The notes beneath the pieces were generated by a model. The model did not search any database. It was given only the letters and a program-made list of their open reading frames with translations, and was not told where the DNA came from. Of a DNA stretch of 64,000 nucleotides, positions 15,131 to 23,324 are shown in pieces. Position numbers and translations under genes: made by a program. The stretch spans positions 2,976,001 through 3,040,000 of the forward strand of contig NZ_CP060587.1 in the NCBI RefSeq assembly GCF_014334735.1, read 5' to 3'. The stretch is from Aeromicrobium senzhongii. GTDB taxonomy: Bacteria > Actinomycetota > Actinomycetes > Propionibacteriales > Nocardioidaceae. Each line of letters starts with the position of its first letter. Position 1 is the stretch's first letter.

Positions 15131-17644
15131 TCACATCCCCAGTCGGTGAATGGCCGCCACGAGGCGGTCGCGGGTGTCCACGCCGAACTTGCGGTAGAGG
15201 TTGGCGCGGTGGAACTTGACCGTGTTCACCGAGAGGAAGAGGTGCTCGGCGATCTCCTTGTTCGTGCGCCCCGCGCGCACGAGCGCCAGCACCTCACGCT
15301 CGCGCTCGGACAGATGCGGCGCCCTCTCGCGTGAGCGGCCGATCTCGACCGTTCCGGCCAGCAGGTCGGACAGCCGCTGCGCGTCCTGACCCGTTCCCGC
15401 CGCGACGTACTCGCGCAGTCGCGTCAGGTCGGCCGGCGCCGCCGTGCCGAGCAGGACCCGGACGAGGCCCGACCCGGGGGCGCACTCGGTCGCCCGCCCC
15501 AACGCCGCCAGAGCACGCTCCGGCTCACCGGCGCGCACGGCGCGGGTCGTCTCGAGCATCAGCGCCATCTCCTGCGACCGCGGGTCGAGGGCGTCGAGGT
15601 CCAGGAACGGGTCGTCGTTGGTCAACTGCTCGTTCAGCGGCAAGGGCCGACCGGCCGACTCCAGAGCCGATGGTCCTGTCTGAGCATCGAGTGCCGCCGA
15701 CAAGGTGTCCTTCTCACCGCCGGGCGGCCAGACGTTCAGGACACGGACGCACAACGCGTCCAGCTGGCGGGCAGCCACGCCCGTCCTCGTCGGCGTGAGG
15801 TGCCGCGAGCGCCAGCGTCGGCCCCTCAGGTACCTGACCCACACCCGGTCCAGCTCGTCGAGGCGGCCGGCCCCGGCGGCCGAGAGCGCATGCGCCACCA
15901 GCAGCAACGGCCACTCCACCGGGTCGACCTTCTCCATCGCCGCGCCCGTCAGCCGAACGGCACGATCGGGGTCCGTGGCGTCCAGTGCCTCCCACCCCCG
16001 CAGCACCGCATCGGCGACCACGTCCAGCTCGCGCCACGGGTCCACCGGAAGGCTCGGCGCCGGGCCTCGGGCCAGCACCTCCAGGTCACCCACGTGCCGA
16101 GCGCACATCTCCAGCACGAGCTCCGCGTGGTCGCGGCGACGCCCGTCCGGATCGGTCAGCCGGACTGCGTCCAGCTCGAGCGCCCGGATCGCGTACCGGG
16201 CGGCCGATGCGGCCAGGTCGATCCGGTCCATCCGGACCAGTGCCTCGACCGACAGCAGCAGGTCCGAGACCGAGCCGGCGTCCATGCTCAGGTCGGGCAA
16301 CAACTCGGCGAAGCCGCCCAGTTCCTGGATCGCCCCGTGGGCCAGCTCGACCTCGCCGAGCCGGACGGCGGTGTAGACCGCCATCGCCCGGTGGTGGAAG
16401 CGGTCGGCCGGCGGCACGCTTCCCGACGGGGGCGTCCGGCGCCCCAGCTCACGCATCACCGTGCTGCGACCCAGGCGGTGCCCCAGCCGGGATCGCAGGA
16501 CCATGCGCAGGCAGGCGAGCGACGGGAAGTCCATGAGCGAGGCCACCGGCAGTTCGAGCAGCGGCGCCCACGAGGACAGGTGCTCGGTGCTCATCAGCTC
16601 CCACATGCGCGCTCGCGCTGCGCGTGCGGCGCCGGGCAGGTCACCGGCCGACACGAGCGAGAGCACCTCCTGCTCGTGGTCGCCGTGCCGGCGCGCGATC
16701 CCGGCGATGCGCACGTGCTCACGGGCGATGTCCTCGGACGAGCGGTCCTGGATCCTCAGCAGGTGCTCGCGCACGAGGGGCCGCCAGGTGAACATCGGCG
16801 CCCGGGAGCGGCCGGAGATCGCCAGGTGGGCCAGGCCCAGTTCGACGGCACGCTCCACCTGACGCTGGTCGTCGTGGACGGCGACCAGTTCGGACAGCGC
16901 GCTGAGCGGGAATCGCGGCACCAGGATCGCCGCCGAGAGGAACTGCTCGAACGGGCCCGTGGCCCGAGGGGAGAGCGCCCACGTCGCGGGGACCACCTCG
17001 TCCCACGTGAGGGTCGAGGCCAGGACGTCGCCGGGGCAGCTGCGCACGAGCGTGGCTACGAGCCCCACCGTCCCGGCCGTCAGCTCCATCACCCGATCGA
17101 CGGCAGGCTCCGTGATCTCGGGCAGGGCCGACCTCAGGTAGTCGGCGAGCTCACTGCGTTGCAGGCGCAGTTCCGCGTCGGTGACGAGCCGGTGCGCGAT
17201 CGCGCTCTCGGTGAGCAACGCGATCAGATCGGTCGCGTCCTGCGTGGCCACGACGGTGCGGACGCCTGCGTCATGGGACCACCGTGTGACGAGGTCACGC
17301 AGGATCGTCGGCTCGACCCGGTCGACGCCGACGAGCGCGATCCTCGCCTCCCCCAGGGCGCGCAGTGCGGACTCCGCGGCACGCTCCGGGCGAGTCGCCG
17401 CATCGCGCGCATCGATCGGCACGCCCCGCGCGTCCAACGCGGCGAGCAGCGCGGTCGTGACGCCGGCCGCGTCGAGCTCGTGTCCTCCGGCGTCAACCAG
17501 CAGGCGCTCCTCAGCGGCGCTCGCGTCGGCAGCCCACTGGCGGAGCAGGGTGCGCTTTCCCGATCCGGGCAGTGCCTCGACGACGACGAGCGGCAGGCCC
17601 GTGTCCAGGCGTGCCATCAGGCGTGGGCGCACCAGCTCGGCCAC
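15131..17644 (-). CDS. Large LuxR-family transcriptional regulator (LAL/MalT-like)
   Basis: Regulator of 837 residues. The N-terminus holds an AAA/STAND-like ATPase with a P-loop-like EALPGSGKRTLL (residues 23-33), in which Arg follows the Lys where Ser/Thr is usual. A long helical middle region follows. The C-terminal LuxR helix-turn-helix (about 772-837) reads LSEREREVLALVRAGRTNKE, then SVNTVKFHRANLYRKFGV. LAL regulators usually activate transcription after binding an inducer and ATP. GTG start with GAGGAGA just upstream. It precedes the wall-protein gene (133-base gap) in the same orientation, so that gene is a possible target; this is inference. Confidence 0.85.
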   Translation of the reverse strand: MAELVRPRLMARLDTGLPLVVVEALPGSGKRTLLRQWAADASAAEERLLVDAGGHELDAAGVTTALLAALDARGVPIDARDAATRPERAAESALRALGEARIALVGVDRVEPTILRDLVTRWSHDAGVRTVVATQDATDLIALLTESAIAHRLVTDAELRLQRSELADYLRSALPEITEPAVDRVMELTAGTVGLVATLVRSCPGDVLASTLTWDEVVPATWALSPRATGPFEQFLSAAILVPRFPLSALSELVAVHDDQRQVERAVELGLAHLAISGRSRAPMFTWRPLVREHLLRIQDRSSEDIAREHVRIAGIARRHGDHEQEVLSLVSAGDLPGAARAARARMWELMSTEHLSSWAPLLELPVASLMDFPSLACLRMVLRSRLGHRLGRSTVMRELGRRTPPSGSVPPADRFHHRAMAVYTAVRLGEVELAHGAIQELGGFAELLPDLSMDAGSVSDLLLSVEALVRMDRIDLAASAARYAIRALELDAVRLTDPDGRRRDHAELVLEMCARHVGDLEVLARGPAPSLPVDPWRELDVVADAVLRGWEALDATDPDRAVRLTGAAMEKVDPVEWPLLLVAHALSAAGAGRLDELDRVWVRYLRGRRWRSRHLTPTRTGVAARQLDALCVRVLNVWPPGGEKDTLSAALDAQTGPSALESAGRPLPLNEQLTNDDPFLDLDALDPRSQEMALMLETTRAVRAGEPERALAALGRATECAPGSGLVRVLLGTAAPADLTRLREYVAAGTGQDAQRLSDLLAGTVEIGRSRERAPHLSEREREVLALVRAGRTNKEIAEHLFLSVNTVKFHRANLYRKFGVDTRDRLVAAIHRLGM

Positions 17645-17704
17645 GCCGCATCTCCTCTGTTCCGGGGGTCAACCTCCATTGTCCCCCACGCCCCGGGGCG
17701 CTGG

Positions 17705-18571
17705 TCAGAGGAGTTCGACGCAGTAGGAGAGGGTCTCGCGTCCGCCCGGCGGCAGGACGACGTTGCCCGGCTTGCCGGCGAACTGGCCGACGAAGTCGAC
17801 CGGTGCCGGCTGGCCGCGCCACGGCTCGACGCACACGAAGCGCGCACCTGGGACGGACCAGAGGGTGATGCCGGTGAAGCCCTCCCACGACAGGCGCACC
17901 ACGCGGCCCTGGGGTGAGGAGTAGGTCAGGCTCTTGCTGGCAACCTCGGGCAGGATCACGGCGCCGTCGGTGAACCAGGAGTCGTTGAGCGTCACGACGC
18001 GTTCCCACGCCGGGTTGTCGAAGCGCTCGGGCGTCAGCAGGTTGTCGACGACCCGACGCATCGGCGCCGTCTCGGGCTCGTCGAAGCGGATCTGGTGCAT
18101 CGACCGCGGCTGCCCGTCCTCGAGTGGCCACACGAAGGCCGGGTGCGAGCCCAGCGCGAACGGCATCGGCTCGTCGCCGCGGTTCTCGACCGTGTAGTGG
18201 GTGGTGAGGGTGCGGCCCTCGGTCACGTACGTCGCGGCCAGGGCGAAGTCGAAGGGGAAGTGCTTCCGCGTCTCCTCGTCGGAGACGAGCACGAGCGAGA
18301 CCCGGTCGTTCGCGCTGTCGACGACCGTCCAGCGCCGGTCGCGCGCGAAGCCGTGCTGCGGCATGGGGAACGTCTCGTCGCCGACGCGGATGCGGTCGTC
18401 GGGGACCCGGCAGATCACGGGGAACAGGATCGGCGCGTGGCGGTGCCACGGGTCGTCCCCGGACCACAGGTACTCGTGGTCGTCCTCGTCACGCATCGAG
18501 ACCGGCTCGGCGCCGTCGGGCGAGATCGCCACGGCGATCTTCTCCCCACGGATGACGATGGACGAACCCAT
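17705..18571 (-). CDS. Aldose 1-epimerase family protein
   Basis: Galactose mutarotase-like enzyme of 288 residues, of the shorter YeaD/LacX-like group. Likely catalytic residues are the histidines in MPQHGFARD and LGSHPAFVW and the glutamate in CVEPWRG, which serve as acid and base in sugar mutarotation. No signal peptide is seen, so it is cytoplasmic. The ATG at 18571 is preceded six bases upstream by TACGGT, a leaderless pattern. It could interconvert anomers of a hexose or hexose phosphate; the substrate is not deducible. Confidence 0.85.
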   Translation of the reverse strand: MGSSIVIRGEKIAVAISPDGAEPVSMRDEDDHEYLWSGDDPWHRHAPILFPVICRVPDDRIRVGDETFPMPQHGFARDRRWTVVDSANDRVSLVLVSDEETRKHFPFDFALAATYVTEGRTLTTHYTVENRGDEPMPFALGSHPAFVWPLEDGQPRSMHQIRFDEPETAPMRRVVDNLLTPERFDNPAWERVVTLNDSWFTDGAVILPEVASKSLTYSSPQGRVVRLSWEGFTGITLWSVPGARFVCVEPWRGQPAPVDFVGQFAGKPGNVVLPPGGRETLSYCVELL

Positions 18572-18653
18572 GCCCTGACCGTAGTCAGACGAAGCCTCTG
18601 TCCGCACGGCGAACAGGGGCTTGGTCTTCAATGTCACACGCAGAATGTCACGT

Positions 18654-20084
18654 TCACTTCTTCGCGCGGCCGAACAGCGAGCGCTTGGGAGCGACACGCT
18701 TGGCCGACTCGGGTCCGTAGCCGTAGCCGTAGCCGTAGCCGTACCCGTAGGCCGAGCCCGACCCGCGCTTCTTGGGCTGGGGCGACATCGTGACGACCGT
18801 GCCGCACAGGCGAGCGTCGACGCTGTTGAGGCGCTCGAGCGCGGCGGCGTACTGGTCGGTCGTCGTGGACCCGTGCTTGATCACCATGATCGCGCCGTCG
18901 GTGGCCGCAGCCAGCGGAGCGGCGTCCGTGACAGGCAGCAGCGGCGGAGCGTCGACCAGGACGAGGTCGTACTCCTGGCGCAGACGGTGCAGCAGCTTGA
19001 TCATCTCCGGCGACTCCAGCAGCTCGGCCGGGTTCGGGGGGATCCGGCCCGAGGGCAGGACGTCGAGCGAGTCGCCGACCTGCTGGATGGCCTCGTGCGG
19101 CTCGACGCGGCCGAGCAGGATCGTGGTGATGCCGACGCTGCCCTCCAGTTGGAGGTACTCGGCCAGCTTGGGTCGGCGCAGGTCGGCCTCGACGAGCAGT
19201 ACACGCTGACCGCTCTTGGCCAGGATCTGCGCGAGGTTCGCCGCCGTCGTGGACTTGCCCTCCGACGGCACCGAGCTGGTGACGACGTAGCACTTGTGGC
19301 TGGCGCCGGCGTCGATGAACTGCAGGTTCGTGCGCAGCACGCGGAACGCCTCGACCCGCGGGTCGTACCCGGGCAGGTCGCGCACCAGCGGGTTCTTGAT
19401 GGCGTCGCGGTTGAAGTGGATGTTGCCCAGCACCGGGACCTCGCGGCCCGACACCTTGCTGATGTCCTCCTGCGAGGTGATGCGGTTGTCCATCATCTCG
19501 CGGGCGACGGCCAGGCCGAAGCCGAGCAACAGGCCCAGCACCAGGCCGAGGCCGAGGTTGCGCACCGGCTGCGGCGACACGGGCGAGTCCGCCACCGTCG
19601 CGCGGTCCACGATCGAGGCCTTGACCGGCGCCTCGCTCTGGCCGTCAGGGGTCTCGAGCTCGCGCACGTAGCCGACGAACGCCTCGGCGACGGTCTGCGT
19701 CAGCTGCTGGGCGCGCTCGGGCGAAGGGTCGGTGACCGACACGGAGAGCACGACGGTGTCCAACTCGACGCCGGTCTCGGTGCGTGCCATCAACTGCTGG
19801 GGCGTCTCGTCGATGCCCAGCTTCTCGATGACGCGGCTGGCCACCTCCTCACCCTTGATGAGCGTGGCGTAGGACTTCACCCGCTGCTGGCTGAACTGAC
19901 CGCCCTGGGCCAGCTCACCACTCTCGGAGCTCTGCGGCGTCTTGACGAACAGGCGAGCGGTCGACTGGTACTGCGGCGTGACCGAGAGCGTGTACATGCC
20001 GGACGCCAGGACGACGAGCAAGCACACGAAGGCGATCAACAGCCACCGATCCCGTGCGATGCGCAGGTAGTCCTTCAACTCCAT
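18654..20084 (-). CDS. Polysaccharide co-polymerase/tyrosine autokinase (Wzc-like)
   Basis: Fused chain-length determinant and BY-kinase of 476 residues. The Wzz-like part lies between two membrane segments (about 14-34 and 176-196). The cytoplasmic kinase has Walker A SSVPSEGKSTTAAN (about 270-282) and a Walker B/A' region LVLVDAPPLLPVT. The tail contains six Tyr alternating with Gly before a basic end, the place where BY-kinases autophosphorylate. Such proteins control polysaccharide export and length. GGAGG lies six bases before the ATG. The divergent neighbour is the matching phosphatase, and the initiating sugar transferase lies 3.2 kb away. Confidence 0.92.
   Translation of the reverse strand: MELKDYLRIARDRWLLIAFVCLLVVLASGMYTLSVTPQYQSTARLFVKTPQSSESGELAQGGQFSQQRVKSYATLIKGEEVASRVIEKLGIDETPQQLMARTETGVELDTVVLSVSVTDPSPERAQQLTQTVAEAFVGYVRELETPDGQSEAPVKASIVDRATVADSPVSPQPVRNLGLGLVLGLLLGFGLAVAREMMDNRITSQEDISKVSGREVPVLGNIHFNRDAIKNPLVRDLPGYDPRVEAFRVLRTNLQFIDAGASHKCYVVTSSVPSEGKSTTAANLAQILAKSGQRVLLVEADLRRPKLAEYLQLEGSVGITTILLGRVEPHEAIQQVGDSLDVLPSGRIPPNPAELLESPEMIKLLHRLRQEYDLVLVDAPPLLPVTDAAPLAAATDGAIMVIKHGSTTTDQYAAALERLNSVDARLCGTVVTMSPQPKKRGSGSAYGYGYGYGYGYGPESAKRVAPKRSLFGRAKK
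18717..18752. repeat. 6-bp tandem repeat (GTAGCC-type) encoding the Tyr-Gly tail
   Basis: Six tandem 6-base units, four perfect GTAGCC then GTACCC and GTAGGC, encode the alternating Gly-Tyr tail of the Wzc-like kinase. Unit gain or loss would change the number of phosphorylatable tyrosines without a frameshift. Confidence 0.9.
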
Positions 20085-20151
20085 GGGTGCCTCCGAAGGG
20101 GGAAGTGAGGGGCGAGTCCGGGCAACGGCCGCGGCCGGGGGTCTCCGGCAG

Positions 20152-20157
20152 TAGGCT
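20152..20157 (+). promoter_or_regulatory. -10 element of a leaderless phosphatase promoter
   Basis: TAGGCT lies exactly seven bases before the GTG start of the low-molecular-weight phosphatase. The same hexamer at the same distance precedes the VanZ-family gene. Confidence 0.5.
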
Positions 20158-20164
20158 CCTGCCC

Positions 20165-20692
20165 GTGAGTCACGGGATCTTGGTCGTCTGCACCGCGAAC
20201 GTCTGTCGGTCCCCGGTGATGGAAGCGATGTTGGCACAGCTCCTGGACCCGACGCGGTTCGAGGTGGCCAGTGCCGGCGTCATGGCGCCGCGCGGCACGC
20301 CCATCGATCCCGAGTCGGCCGCGCAGCTGCGCGCCCGGAACGTGCCCGTGCCCGAGCGGACCGCGCGCCAGCTGAAGCGCGACCTGGTCACGGCGGCCGA
20401 TCTGGTGCTGACCGCCACGCGGGCGCATCGGGCCGATGTGCTCGACCTGGATCCGCGCGCCCTGCGGCGCACCTTCACGCTGGTCGAGTTCGCCGCGCTG
20501 TGCACGCAGGTCGAGGCGACGGACTTCGCCGGCCTGGTCGCCGCAGCGGCAACCGAGCGCTCGCGCGGCCCGCGCGACGTCGACCTGATCGACCCGATCG
20601 GACAGCCGACCGAGGTCCATGCCGAGGTCGCCGCACGCATCGAGACCGCGGTCCGGACGATCGCGGAGGTCCTCGGCCGCCTCGAGGGCTGA
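20165..20692 (+). CDS. Low molecular weight protein tyrosine phosphatase (Wzb-like)
   Basis: Cytoplasmic phosphatase of 175 residues. The active-site loop is CTANVCRS (Cys9, Arg15), fitting C-x5-R-S, and the general acid Asp is in DVDLIDPIG. The usual partner of such an enzyme in polysaccharide loci is the BY-kinase, here divergently encoded 80 bases away, whose tyrosine tail it would dephosphorylate. The GTG start is supported by TAGGCT seven bases upstream and by the family N-terminus. It converges on the DUF4012 gene with only 14 bases between stops. Confidence 0.92.
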   Translation: MSHGILVVCTANVCRSPVMEAMLAQLLDPTRFEVASAGVMAPRGTPIDPESAAQLRARNVPVPERTARQLKRDLVTAADLVLTATRAHRADVLDLDPRALRRTFTLVEFAALCTQVEATDFAGLVAAAATERSRGPRDVDLIDPIGQPTEVHAEVAARIETAVRTIAEVLGRLEG

Positions 20693-20706
20693 GGACGCGC
20701 CTCGCG

Positions 20707-22497
20707 CTACCGGCATGCGCTCGGCACTCGGACGTCGTTGCTGGACGTGTCGATGCCCGGCGTCTCGAAGTAGCGGGCGTCCGCGACGGCGCCCGGCGCT
20801 GTCTGGACCTGCCACGTCACCGAGATCTCGTCCCCGGGCGGCACCGTCAGGGTGCCGTACTGGACGGCCCGATCCTTGTAGGTGACCTTGCTGGACGCGA
20901 GGTACTGCTCGGCGCCGTCGATCGTGAAGCCGGTGACCTTGCCACCCTTGGGCGTCAGCAGCCGGTAGGTCAGCAGCTGGTTGCCCTTCTCGGTGCGGTT
21001 GCCGCGACCGACGATGTACCAAGGCGCCTTCTTCGGGTTGCCGCTGAACTGGTTGCGGAACGACGTCGTGACAGAGATGGTCTGGCGGCGGTCGGCCGAG
21101 CAGGTCGTGGCCTTCACCCGGGTGTCGTAACGCAGGTAGTACTGCATCTTCGACTGGGCCGAATCGGTGATGTAGAGACCGACGTGCGGCGTCTCGTCCG
21201 GCTGGGCGACGCGGCCGGCCACGGCCGTCGAAGCGATGACCTTCTGGCGGTCCTTGTCGCGGAACCACACCTGCAGGCGCCGCTCCTTGACGGCGGAGGA
21301 CAGCGAGGAGACGACCTGCGTCCAGTCGCCGCGGCCGTTCATCACGGCCTCGAAGGTGCGGCCGGTGGCCGCCTCGAAGTAGTCGTTCTGATCGGCCGAG
21401 TCCTCGTACTCGAGGTACACCCCGTTCAGCAGGCGGTCAATCGCGTTGTCCGCGGTGAGCTTGGCCCCCTTGCCGACGTCGACCGACCCGACGCCGCGGA
21501 GCACGTAGGACATGGCCACTGCATCGAGGCTGATCACCCCATCGACATCGACATCGACCCCGTAGGCCGCCTCGGCGCGGTCGGCCCAGATCTGGGCGAC
21601 GCGCGGGTAGTCGGGGCTGATGTTGGACGAGCGGACGTCGCGTCCCATGATCGTGCCGAACGCCTGCTCCTCGTCGTCACTGAGTTCGGCGTCGGCCAGG
21701 CGCGAGCCATCGGTTCCGAAGTTGAGCTCGTCGGAGCTCGACTGTGCGCTGAGCGTCAGCTTGCCGTCCTCGGTGCTGAGCAGCACGAACACGCCACCCA
21801 TGCCACCAGTGGAGCGGATCTCGGCGTTGGTCTGGAACACCAGCAGGTAGTTTTGTTCACCGTCGGCGCCGAGCGAGGCAGGCGCGAGGGCCATCACGCG
21901 GCTGGCGGCGTCGGCGGCGCGGTCGGCCTCGTCGATCTGACGCTGCAGGTCCAGCACGGGACGCACCAGCGGACCGACGAGACCCTCGGCCTCGATCGCA
22001 CCGATCCGGTCGGCGTTCTGCTCCAACACGCCGCTGGCCGAGGCCACGGCCGGGGCCAGAGCGGCCAGGGCCTTGACGTCGATCTTGCCGTCACGCGGCT
22101 TGAAGCTGTCGGCCGAGAGCGCTGATCCGGCCTCGACGACGGGCGGCAGCCCGCGGGCGGCGATGTCGTCGATCGACGCCGAGGTGATCTGGACCGCCTC
22201 GACGTTGCGGCCGAGCCACGGGATCTTCGCGGTGGCATCCCACATGCCGCCCCGGCTGAGCCGGTGCGCCTCGGCGCTGTTGGACTGCAGGCGAGCCAAT
22301 GAGGCGCGAGCCCCGTCGGCGTCGCCGGCCGCCAGCTGATCCTTGACGCGCGTGGCTTCATCCTGGGCCCGCAGCAGGCTGGAGGCCACGGTGCGCGCCT
22401 CCAGCCCGAACGGCACCAGCGCGAAGGCCACGACGGCCAGCACGAATCCGGTGGTCACCCAGACAGCAGGAGACCGCCATGTGATCCGAGAGAACAT
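20707..22497 (-). CDS. DUF4012 domain-containing membrane-anchored protein
   Basis: Protein of 596 residues with one N-terminal membrane segment (VWVTTGFVLAVVAFALVPFG), a helical region, then the DUF4012 part with NYLLVFQTNAEIRSTGGMGG at about 220-240, a sequence also seen in LytR-CpsA-Psr-linked DUF4012 proteins. Most of the protein is probably extracytoplasmic. DUF4012 genes recur in actinobacterial polysaccharide loci, but no activity is established. I chose the second ATG (22497) because TAGGAT lies seven bases upstream of it (leaderless pattern); the ATG at 22506 is the alternative. Confidence 0.85.
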   Translation of the reverse strand: MFSRITWRSPAVWVTTGFVLAVVAFALVPFGLEARTVASSLLRAQDEATRVKDQLAAGDADGARASLARLQSNSAEAHRLSRGGMWDATAKIPWLGRNVEAVQITSASIDDIAARGLPPVVEAGSALSADSFKPRDGKIDVKALAALAPAVASASGVLEQNADRIGAIEAEGLVGPLVRPVLDLQRQIDEADRAADAASRVMALAPASLGADGEQNYLLVFQTNAEIRSTGGMGGVFVLLSTEDGKLTLSAQSSSDELNFGTDGSRLADAELSDDEEQAFGTIMGRDVRSSNISPDYPRVAQIWADRAEAAYGVDVDVDGVISLDAVAMSYVLRGVGSVDVGKGAKLTADNAIDRLLNGVYLEYEDSADQNDYFEAATGRTFEAVMNGRGDWTQVVSSLSSAVKERRLQVWFRDKDRQKVIASTAVAGRVAQPDETPHVGLYITDSAQSKMQYYLRYDTRVKATTCSADRRQTISVTTSFRNQFSGNPKKAPWYIVGRGNRTEKGNQLLTYRLLTPKGGKVTGFTIDGAEQYLASSKVTYKDRAVQYGTLTVPPGDEISVTWQVQTAPGAVADARYFETPGIDTSSNDVRVPSACR

Positions 22498-22545
22498 GGC
22501 GGCCATCCTAGGAGTGCCGACTGGTCAGCCGGCGGTGATGAGTGT

Positions 22546-23124
22546 TCAGGACTTGCGACGTCGAGCGGCCACGGCGACTCCGCCACCGACGACCAACAGG
22601 CCGGCGCCGACGGCGAGCAGCTGCCAGTTGGATCCACCGGTGTCGGCCAGGGCGCCCTCGTTGTTGTTGTCGCCCGCACCCGCGGTGTCGTCGTCACCGC
22701 CGTTGGCAGCATCGCCGTCAACGACCACGGTGAAGGTCTGGGTGCTCACCTGGTCGCGACCGGCGGCGTACGTGGCGTCGGCGCTGTAGGCGACCGGACG
22801 GAACGGGCCGGCGTTGGAGAAGCGGCACACGACCGTACCCTCGTACGTGCCCGGCTCGGTGGGCGCGGTGAACGTGGCGCTGTAGTCGAAGCCGACCTCG
22901 GTGGCGCCGGCCTGGCCGTTGAAGCTGGAGGACCAGGCGCACTCGACGTTCGACGAGAAGCTGACGGTGAAGGGGGCGCCGGGCTCGGCGACCTCGGCGG
23001 CACCGTCCTGGACGATGGCGGGATCGCCATAGCCCTCGGAGGATGCGGGACCGGCCAGGGCGAGAACCATCAGGGCCCCGAATCCGATCAGAAGAGTGAA
23101 CGGGCGTAGCATTTTCAGGACCAT
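22546..23124 (-). CDS. Secreted LAxTG-anchored surface protein
   Basis: Small exported protein of 192 residues. It has an N-terminal signal peptide (about 1-29, ending ALAGPASS), one Ig-like or beta-sandwich domain with two cysteines (VECAWSS and TVVCRFS, possibly disulfide-bonded), an acidic Gly/Asp/Asn linker, and a sorting signal LADTG (from residue 159) followed by a hydrophobic stretch and RRRKS. LAxTG points to class E sortase anchoring. It opens the polysaccharide locus, divergent from the initiating sugar transferase across a 200-base region with a CRP-like site. Function unknown. Confidence 0.8.
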   Translation of the reverse strand: MVLKMLRPFTLLIGFGALMVLALAGPASSEGYGDPAIVQDGAAEVAEPGAPFTVSFSSNVECAWSSSFNGQAGATEVGFDYSATFTAPTEPGTYEGTVVCRFSNAGPFRPVAYSADATYAAGRDQVSTQTFTVVVDGDAANGGDDDTAGAGDNNNEGALADTGGSNWQLLAVGAGLLVVGGGVAVAARRRKS

Positions 23125-23189
23125 CTAACTGGTTCCCCTCGATAAAAGTAATGGTGCGGGATGAGTACCATGCAACCAGAGATGGGCGG

Positions 23190-23204
23190 CTCTGTCGAAC
23201 AGAG
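23190..23204. repeat. Inverted repeat CTCTGT-CGA-ACAGAG
   Basis: Six-base arms around three bases in the divergent promoter region between the LADTG protein and the sugar transferase, abutting the CRP-like site. A second operator is possible; nothing else identifies the binding protein. Confidence 0.35.
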
Positions 23205-23218
23205 TGACTCACATCACA
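23203..23218. promoter_or_regulatory. CRP/GlxR-like binding site
   Basis: AGTGACTCACATCACA matches the CRP-family consensus TGTGA-N6-TCACA at nine of ten defined positions. It sits between the divergent LADTG-protein and sugar-transferase genes. With a TACTTT -10 (23145-23150, minus strand) for the LADTG gene, the site would centre near -72, a possible class I activator position. Confidence 0.45.
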
Positions 23219-23286
23219 CTTCTCAGGTTTCCCCCTTGTAACAATTGGTCCCACCCGTATCATCTGCCGGACACTGCTCCTGAGAC

Positions 23287-23317
23287 TTGTCAAGAGCACC
23301 CTGGCACGGTTTATCGT
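23287..23317 (+). promoter_or_regulatory. Promoter of the sugar transferase gene (leaderless)
   Basis: TTGTCA (23287-23292) and TATCGT (23312-23317) are separated by 19 bases. The -10 ends seven bases before the GTG start, so the transcript should begin at the start codon. Confidence 0.5.
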
Positions 23318-23324
23318 CACCAAG

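Noticed and set aside
13201..15219. Long plus-strand reading frames with Gly-Arg-Leu-Arg or Val-Val-Gly-Ser repeats
   Set aside because: They are the antisense readings of the TTEP repeat; the minus-strand frame has a signal peptide, a known domain and a sorting signal.
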